Part shown: positions 8,701-11,885 of the stretch, piece after piece
How the letters are laid out: the number at the start of each line of letters is the position of its first letter
Position numbering within the stretch: the first letter of the stretch is position 1
Source: Cephalothrix spiralis
Taxonomy: Eukaryota > Nemertea > Palaeonemertea > Archinemertea > Cephalotrichidae
Length of the DNA stretch: 11,885 nucleotides
Reading direction: 5' to 3'
NCBI GenBank assembly: GCA_032353305.1
Contig: JAUCNG010363286.1
Location: forward strand, 1 to 11,885
Translations under genes and position numbers: made by a program
The notes under the pieces: model-generated
Database searches by the model: none
Told to the model about the DNA's origin: nothing
Seen by the model: only the letters and a program-made list of their open reading frames with translations

Positions 8701-11700
8701 TCTACAACATTTTTAATTTTCAGTTTGCAGTTAAGAAAAAGGTCAATTTTATTAAATAGCTCTCAGGCGGTTTATCTGATCTTCTTGAAGCTGGTTACTT
8801 CCTTATAAGCTTATTGGTCATTATTATAATTACCGGAGAAATTTGACATCAAAGTTTTTTGATAAAATGTTATTTTTTGCTTCAACATAAAATTTCTTAT
8901 TTCTCAAAAAGATTAAAGTAAATCGAAAAACATTAATGATTTTAAAGAAGTTTCAAGGAGATCCGATGATCCGTCGTCTGAGAGCTATTTAAATTTGAAT
9001 GCAATAAAACCGATGAATTTTCGAATGCCTTAAATCTTATGACATTTTGCAATTTTAATCATCCCATCTGCTGTATGAAAGGAAGAAAACAAACTTAAGA
9101 AAAATTCACATGTGTAACAAATTACAATACCTGGTCTATACCATCCAAGAAAACAGCTTTGTTCTTTTCAGAATTAAATTCTGAAACAGTTTTCTTAAAA
9201 AGTTGTTTTAAATCTTCTCGGTCCACTAGTGCATCCAGAGGCATTTTATTATCTGGAAGTATAAAAATTAAGATAAGGCAGGTATAATAAGCAAATTATT
9301 GGTATTTGATCCGGTACTTGGGCTAAAAGTTTACTTGGGCCGAAACGTCCGGGCCGAAAGTGTACTGGGCCGGAAATTCCTACAACTATTTGATAAACCC
9401 CTTCTCCCATTTTGCTTTCTCTCCAAATTGAATCAATTGTTTCCCAAAAATGATTGGCCCAGGGCAGTGGCTTAGTTAGGATTTGTAAATGAAGTTACCG
9501 AATCGCGTGTTAAACGTCAAGCGTATGTCTTTGGCCAAAACTTGATTCATTTAAACGAATACCGCACACAATTGTTTTCAAGTGGATTGTCAACTTTACA
9601 ATTAAATCAGAGATACCACTCAAAGTTTGTCTCAAAAAAAAGAAAAAATCCTGGAAAATTAGAAAATTTTGATGCGAAAAATATTTCGATTAAACAGTTG
9701 GGAATAGGGCTGTTTTGCAACTTTAAAGATCATCCAAGAGACGCAAGAAAGTTAAATCTAAATCAACGACTTTTCAGTTTTTTTAATCAAAATTTGAAAT
9801 ATGCTTTTAAATTAAATTGTTATGCATATACTGTACACGTAAACTAAACTGCGGAGCCGAATGTTTTGCGATCGGTAAATCCATTTGGTCAAATCGGATC
9901 TGAAATATAGGAAAAATAGAAAAAAATTCTAGAAAATAGGACTTTATATGAATTCTAATTTTAATAGAAATAGGTGCCCACATGCCAGAGATCATCATCG
10001 TCATCAGGACGATAGTACAGACAAACCTTTATCGAGCCAGAGTATCAATCGAGCCATGATTCGTTTTGGATCAGCTGATTTTGAACTTGAGCCAACGAAA
10101 TGATAAAATATATCATCATCATCTTTATCATCAGATTGCTCAGAAATCAGCTGTTTAACGGCAGCAGCTATAAGAGATGACTTGCCATATCCAGGTGGAG
10201 ATATCACAGATAGATAAGGTATATTTTCTTCAATATTCGGCATCAGGCCCCAACTTTCTTTTTCTGAAAAGAGAACAAAATATAAAATCACCCGTCAGAT
10301 TGTTAATTTTTAACATTTCCCATAGCTTCCGATGATGATAAAACCAAAAAAGACAACCAAAATATATCGAATAGAAAATTTTCAAAAGAGTATTACGAGA
10401 ATCTTTTTCTTAGGAAGCAATCGGAAAAGGTCGCCGAAGTGTCCTAGGATGCAACTTCCGTTTAATTCCGAGAATGTCATACAAATTACAGTCAAATCAC
10501 CTCCATAAATGCCCATACTCGGGATGTGCATGTCGATCTCTGGAACGGTAGGCTACATCTCCCGTGTACTTAAAACTCACGAAATGTCTAAAACCCAGCG
10601 ATACGCGAAGTGCCCATCATTTCGTGAAACGAAATGCACTAAAACTCTCGTAAAATGACCATTTTCTAAAAAATATATGTGTTAAAATGCATTTTAAAAT
10701 GATAGTTGTTTGCAAATAAATTATCGTGACCAGACAAGGTCGGTAAATTATCACACATTTTAACATTGATTATCAATCTTTTAAACCTATTGAACCATGT
10801 ATAATTAGTATTCATAACCAATTTTTAGGTTATTTATTGTTTATATTTTCGGGCTATTGAATATTCCAAAACTCCATAAATGCCCATTTTCGCGAAGTAC
10901 CCATCATTCCTTGGAACGGAAAGATGTGCACTTATATGGATTTGACTGTATTCACTTTCTAAATGAATTAATAATGGAATAGACTCTAGGTTTACAGGGT
11001 AGAGAAAAAGATGATATGAGTGCGCTTCCGGGAATAATTAAATTTGCGCATTATTGTCGACGATTGCTTATATGAAATCGGAAAATTTTATAAAATCGGA
11101 AAAATTCATCGCATAATGTCTAATTCTTGGAAATAAATTCCTGATAAAATCTATAGACCTGCGATGCCTTTTGGGGTTTTTAGATGAAAAAAATATATTT
11201 AACTTACCAGCTAGGAGATCTTCAGGAGGTATCTCTTTCTCCTCAGCTATAATACAAGGAATTTAGATCAATTAAAAGATTTGTTTGTGTTTTTTGCCAA
11301 TAAATAAATATTCGGTGCAAAAATATAAATTCTATAATATAATGATTTGTAGACTTAACTATCTAATAACTGTAGTTCTTGTTCATTAAAAGCATTATTT
11401 GGCCATTACCTCCCAAGCGTTAGCTGAACTTTGATATCTGTGATCGTATTTTTGAGAATTGAATTGTACTTTTATTCGTAAAATCGTAATACGATGAAAC
11501 GTCTCAAAACGTAAAAGTTGTGAAAAATCTTTTACTCACAATTCAGACATAATGACATACTGTGACAAGAAGATTTTGAATTTCTTCTGAAATAATAACT
11601 TTGTAAATGAAGATACTTTCAATGTAATATTAAAATATTTTAATTCACTTCAATTTTCATTCTAAATTATTTCTTATTATTAAGGAAGACGTTCTTATTG

Positions 11701-11885
11701 CTTCATGAGAGCTGAAGAAATTTCATATTTAAAGCGGACATTTTAAATTAATCATATTTTACTAATATTTACAAACCTGGGCAAGCTAAATGTTCCGATA
11801 CCCCATTCACATATCCAATTATCTTTTTGATTTCTGCTTCGCGGCCAATCACATTCAAAGACTTCTGTTCCATAAAACGGGAATG
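2431..11885 (-). CDS. NPHP3/TEP1-like NACHT STAND NTPase with C-terminal cysteine-rich module (ten exons, N-terminus off window)
   Basis: Joining ten exons gives 540 codons plus stop with matching phases throughout. Numbering from the first visible codon: IGREAEI (13-19) is the start of the ATPase module; SPPGYGKSS (71-79) is Walker A with catalytic Lys77; HFVGSSS (104-110) follows beta-2; FLDGIDQ (163-169) is Walker B; WLP (180-182) and IYLVIST (191-197) form the next strand; PLWLLTACEEIRVFG (258-272) and LVACSKDG (312-319) match the helical and winged-helix parts of this NACHT subfamily; HGQLATYY (390-397) and PYHLW (412-416) end that region. Residues 448-540 hold 12 cysteines. Proteins of this class are ATP-driven molecular switches; the ligand and role here are unknown. 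NPHP3 and TEP1 themselves carry TPR or WD40 repeats after the ATPase, which this protein lacks. No signal peptide or membrane segment is seen in the spliced product, so a cytosolic location is inferred. Upstream exons are missing. Confidence 0.85.
2831..3146. mobile_element. Foldback element: long imperfect palindrome
   Basis: Left arm 2831-2995 and right arm 3015-3146 are imperfect reverse complements over nearly their whole length. Matching landmarks, outside in, are ATTGGCGGGT with ACCCGCCAAT, CAAACTA with TAGTTTG, ATTTCTGGAA with TTCCAGAAAT, AATGCTGATCCCTCGGG with its complement at 3083-3099, CCTGTGTG with CGACACAGG, and ACAAAAAACGTGATTTTTAA with the complement around 3017-3036. The loop is about 20 bases near 3000. 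This is the structure of a foldback or MITE-type element; no protein is encoded. Overlapping frames on both strands are artefacts of the palindrome. Confidence 0.75.
3200..3530 (+). repeat. Diverged tandem repeat, period 169 bp, about two copies
   Basis: ACAATTTAGATTG occurs at 3216 and 3385, and GTAATCGAGCC-(G/T)AG-(C/T)GAA is at 3322 and 3491; both pairs are exactly 169 bases apart. Between these anchors the units share order and composition (GACAAAG, a run of A, a TTTTGxG(T)GCC block) but are much diverged. A partial earlier unit end (GAAGCGAGGGAAA) is seen at 3192-3204. Confidence 0.65.
3746..3818 (-). CDS. NACHT gene exon 9: short C-terminal helix
   Basis: A strong acceptor (CTTTTCTTTTTTTCAG|) and donor (TTTCAG|GTACGG) bound 73 nt, phase 2 to 0, encoding RLLAYLTNQKTAFLVPIYDK and RQYFQ. 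Joined to exon 8 this gives GSLKQRLLAYLTNQ, a plausible amphipathic helix. No family motif is unmistakable here; the assignment rests on splice quality, exact phase compatibility on both sides and position. Confidence 0.7.
3928..4343. mobile_element. MITE with 34-bp terminal inverted repeats
   Basis: The left end at 3928-3961 (starting TCCCTTTTACATAGTACAAC) and the complement of 4310-4343 (starting CCCCTTTTACATGGTACAAC) agree at 31 of 34 positions, ending in AGTTGATCAAC. Inside each end further ATCAACTT words recur. The roughly 416-bp element has no coding capacity. Target-site duplication is unclear: TTAA lies near both ends (about 3917 and 4345) but not symmetrically, so a piggyBac-type origin is only a possibility. 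Confidence 0.7.
4730..4737. promoter_or_regulatory. CRE-type palindrome TGACGTCA
   Basis: A perfect 8-bp CREB/ATF-type consensus lies three bases inside the intron after exon 8. Three more occur at 5280..5287, 5463..5470 and 5476..5483. Function is untested; such sites can also be carried by repeats. Confidence 0.3.
4741..4889 (-). CDS. NACHT gene exon 8: HGQLATYY / PYHLW segment
   Basis: The acceptor TCATTTATTTTATAG| opens a phase-0 frame reading AVRSTFLNTPDKLYKSHGQL, ATYYDKCLPY and LVPYHLWKG, which matches the family's AV..ryl....H..LA.YF......R...elPYHL segment. I place the end at donor CAAAG|GTATGA (phase 2) and not at the weaker GTTCAT site 13 bases upstream, because only the former joins in frame to the next good acceptor. 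A plus-strand frame over the same bases is an antisense shadow. Confidence 0.82.
5280..5287. promoter_or_regulatory. CRE-type palindrome TGACGTCA
   Basis: Perfect 8-bp consensus followed by TACTA. The next-base context (TGACGTCATAC) is the same as at 4730 and 5476, which hints at a shared repeat origin and not independent sites. Confidence 0.3.
5463..5483. promoter_or_regulatory. Paired CRE-type palindromes
   Basis: Two TGACGTCA octamers (5463-5470 and 5476-5483) are separated by five bases and together form a 21-bp near-perfect palindrome with one central mismatch. Could bind bZIP dimers or form a small cruciform; neither is shown by the sequence alone. Confidence 0.35.
5620..5985 (-). mobile_element. 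tRNA-derived SINE
   Basis: On the minus strand the element begins with a degenerate tRNA (5971..5901) carrying intact Pol III A and B boxes, followed by a roughly 270-base unrelated body that includes GGGGAACC and CCTGGGAGCC-type blocks near 5760-5805. That head-plus-body structure is diagnostic of a tRNA-derived SINE. It lies in the same orientation as the host gene, inside an intron. The 3' boundary is a guess because no clear tail repeat or target duplication was found; a (GA)n run lies just beyond the head at 6019-6030. Confidence 0.65.
5901..5971 (-). repeat. tRNA-Thr(AGT)-like head of the SINE, not a functional tRNA
   Basis: The minus strand folds partly as a tRNA. The A box TAGCTCAGTCGG (5965..5954) and B box GGTTCGAACC (5921..5912) are intact, and the anticodon stem TGAGA/TCTCA encloses CTAGTAA with anticodon AGT. 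The D-stem partner is GATC instead of GAGC, the T-stem has a T-T mismatch, and the acceptor arms (GCCGGTT versus TTTGATC) do not pair. The promoter is kept and the structure decayed, as in SINE heads. Confidence 0.7.
6082..6276 (-). CDS. NACHT gene exon 7: winged-helix-like LVACSKDG segment
   Basis: The acceptor ATACTTATCTTTTAG| and donor GCAATG|GTAAAT bound 195 nt in phase 0. It encodes LLCLVACSKDGVLEESLPVL, the family's L..L.csR.GL.E.EL motif, followed by TLRRILRPFL and VIDFSHNSVAM (family L.F.H.s). There is an in-frame TAG directly before the acceptor. A very short exon could still lie between exons 6 and 7, because the family usually has a few more residues before LxLxACS. Confidence 0.88.
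6277..6659 (-). other. Intron between exons 6 and 7 (383 bp)
   Basis: GT-AG intron in phase 0 with donor GAAGAT|GTAAGT and an acceptor ending CTTATCTTTTAG. Small frames on both strands (6298..6501 and 6361..6591) have no motif. Nothing else recognised. Confidence 0.6.
6660..6866 (-). CDS. NACHT gene exon 6: PLWLLTACEEIRVFG segment
   Basis: The acceptor TCTCTCTACATACAG| and donor GAAGAT|GTAAGT bound 207 nt in phase 0. The exon encodes LDSEQMGLLLNH, then PLWLLTACEEIRVFGNF and LTQRIIDMNDDMMGLFSEIL, a highly characteristic stretch in NPHP3/TEP1-like NACHT ATPases (L..eQm..Ll......PLwL..a.EElRvfG.f). This is the helical half of the ATPase module after the nucleotide-binding fold. Confidence 0.92.
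6867..7842 (-). other. Intron between exons 5 and 6 (976 bp)
   Basis: No gene seen. A moderately GC-rich stretch at 7080-7270 has related GGGCCCAAGGTCATGG and GGCCCTAAGGTCCTAAAATG blocks that look like old dispersed-repeat sequence, but I found no ends. Confidence 0.5.
7843..8052 (-). CDS. NACHT gene exon 5: WLP / IYLVIST segment
   Basis: The acceptor AAACCTCTTTTTCAG| and donor AATAAG|GTAGGG bound 210 nt in phase 0. The 70 residues start CLDESTDKLNWLPLAFPPKS and run through NIYLVISTS to the RIGKLGRGDAQQV and WYLGQFNK helices. The family pattern is LxWLPxxLPxx(V/I)xLIxSTxxx...L..L......I...L....K, and the match is complete. The + strand frame opposite this exon's 5' end (from 8001) is a shadow. 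Confidence 0.9.
8053..9130 (-). other. Intron between exons 4 and 5 (1078 bp)
   Basis: Very AT-rich, no mobile-element ends found. It contains one exon-like segment (8549..8343 minus) with plausible splice sites and an in-frame stop, discussed in findings. Skipping it joins GIDQ directly to CLDES, which restores the family sequence, so the main transcript should exclude it. Confidence 0.55.
9131..9252 (-). CDS. NACHT gene exon 4: Walker B
   Basis: The acceptor TTTTTATACTTCCAG| and donor GACCAG|GTATTG bound 122 nt, phase 1 to 0. It encodes a helix (DREDLKQLFKKTVSEF) and the Walker B strand KAVFLDGIDQ, where the family has (V/L)x(I/L)D(A/G)(L/I)DQ. The donor cuts directly after the Gln, and the next exon supplies CLDES, restoring the normal run into WLP. 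Confidence 0.88.
9253..10026 (-). other. Intron between exons 3 and 4 (774 bp)
   Basis: It contains the GGGCCGAAA minisatellite (9315..9380). A 101-codon plus-strand frame at 9542..9847 begins with TTG, is low in complexity and has no motif; a frame of this length is expected about once by chance in a window of this size and AT content. Confidence 0.55.
9315..9380 (+). repeat. Short GC-rich minisatellite, unit about 15-17 bp
   Basis: Four imperfect units: TACTTGGGCTAAAAGT, TACTTGGGCCGAAACGTCC, GGGCCGAAAGTGTAC and TGGGCCGGAAATTCC. The shared core is GGGCCGAAA followed by (C)GT. It stands out from the AT-rich intron around it. Confidence 0.65.
10027..10263 (-). CDS. NACHT gene exon 3: P-loop (Walker A) and HFVGSSS motif
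   Basis: The acceptor TTTGTTCTCTTTTCAG| and donor AAAG|GTTTGT bound 237 nt, phase 1 to 1. The exon encodes ISPPGYGKSSL (Walker A; the usual first Gly of GxxGxGKS is Ser), an acidic insert SDDKDDDD, then IFYHFVGSSSKSAD, the hallmark post-P-loop strand of NPHP3/TEP1-like NACHT proteins, and RIMARLILWL, the following helix. The frame continues four codons past the donor to a TAG, so splicing is required. Confidence 0.88.
10264..11207 (-). other. Intron between exons 2 and 3 (944 bp)
   Basis: Half of this intron is the TA-flanked MITE at 10487..10950. The remainder is AT-rich with no recognised coding signal. Confidence 0.6.
10487..10950. mobile_element. TA-flanked MITE (Tc1/mariner-like ends)
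   Basis: The ends TACAGTCAAATC (10487-10498) and GATTTGACTGTA (10939-10950) are perfect 12-base inverted repeats beginning at TA, the target duplication typical of Tc1/mariner elements. Inside, a second pattern is directly repeated: CCATAAATGCCCAT followed about 25 bases later by GGAACGG occurs near both ends (about 10502 and 10874), and GCGAAGT(G/A)CCCATCATT occurs twice (about 10605 and 10893). No transposase is encoded in its 464 bp. Confidence 0.65.
11208..11246 (-). CDS. NACHT gene exon 2: short linker
   Basis: This 39-nt micro-exon lies between a good acceptor (TTCCTTGTATTATAG|) and a near-consensus donor (CTG|GTAAGTT), phase 1 to phase 1. It encodes AEEKEIPPEDLLA, an acidic linker between the GRE motif and the P-loop. 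It makes this linker longer than is usual in the family. Splice sites and phase are the only evidence, but both fit exactly. Confidence 0.65.
11247..11776 (-). other. Intron between exons 1 and 2 of the window (530 bp)
   Basis: AT-rich GT-AG intron, phase 1. No repeats, mobile-element ends or extra exon recognised. Confidence 0.6.
11777..11885 (-). CDS. NACHT gene exon 1 of window (5' partial): GRExE segment
   Basis: The frame is open from the window edge and encodes 36 residues including SLNVIGREAEIKKIIGYVNG. This matches the conserved lead-in to the P-loop in NPHP3/TEP1-type ATPases ((F/I)GRexEl-x2-I-x2-Y). The donor CCCAG|GTTTGT leaves phase 1. A Met at visible residue 5 could be a start, but the frame is open upstream of it and family members have further N-terminal domains, so I treat the exon as continuing off the window. 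Confidence 0.75.

Noticed and set aside
9542-9847. 101-codon plus-strand frame
   Set aside because: TTG start, Asn/Lys/Leu/Phe-rich composition typical of AT-rich noise, no motif, inside an intron; about one such frame is expected by chance in this window.
1-11885. Bacterial or phage defence system, CRISPR array, or viral insertion
   Set aside because: Genes are interrupted by spliceosomal introns, no ribosome-binding-site-led operons or spaced direct repeats of CRISPR type occur, and no viral or retroelement protein motif was seen.

Overview
The window looks like invertebrate metazoan nuclear DNA: it is AT-rich, its coding pieces are short and separated by GT-AG introns of about 0.4-1.2 kb, and almost every long intron carries a non-autonomous mobile element or repeat. 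No bacterial operon structure, rRNA or CRISPR array is seen. I cannot name the species; a lophotrochozoan-like invertebrate is a guess only.

The main content is one gene on the minus strand. Its upstream part lies beyond the right edge, and it runs to a stop codon at 2433..2431. I read ten exons: >11885..11777, 11246..11208, 10263..10027, 9252..9131, 8052..7843, 6866..6660, 6276..6082, 4889..4741, 3818..3746 and 2712..2431. Their phases agree at all nine junctions, giving 1623 nt (540 codons plus stop) with no internal stop. The product is a STAND-class NTPase of the NPHP3/TEP1-like NACHT type. In order it has a GRExE motif, Walker A, the HFVGSSS motif, Walker B (FLDGIDQ), a WLP...IYLVIST strand, a PLWLLTACEEIRVFG helical segment, a winged-helix-like region (LVACSKDG) and a HGQLATYY/PYHLW segment. 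It ends in a 93-residue cysteine-rich putative zinc-binding module and not in WD40 or TPR repeats. Several exons have no ATG-initiated ORF and are visible only through splice sites and family motifs.

At the extreme left (1..51, plus strand) is the last blade of a WD40 protein, so the two genes converge tail to tail. The roughly 2.4 kb between their stop codons holds the 3' UTR sequence of both, a hAT-like element (276..794) flanked by a diverged direct duplication, and candidate poly(A) signals.

Introns carry distinct repeats: a long foldback palindrome (2831..3146) and a 169-bp tandem repeat (about 3200..3530) in the last intron; a MITE with 34-bp inverted ends (3928..4343); four perfect TGACGTCA palindromes, one at 4730 and three at 5280..5483; a tRNA-Thr-like SINE (about 5620..5985); a GGGCCGAAA minisatellite (9315..9380); and a TA-flanked MITE (10487..10950). 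I see no second complete protein-coding gene.
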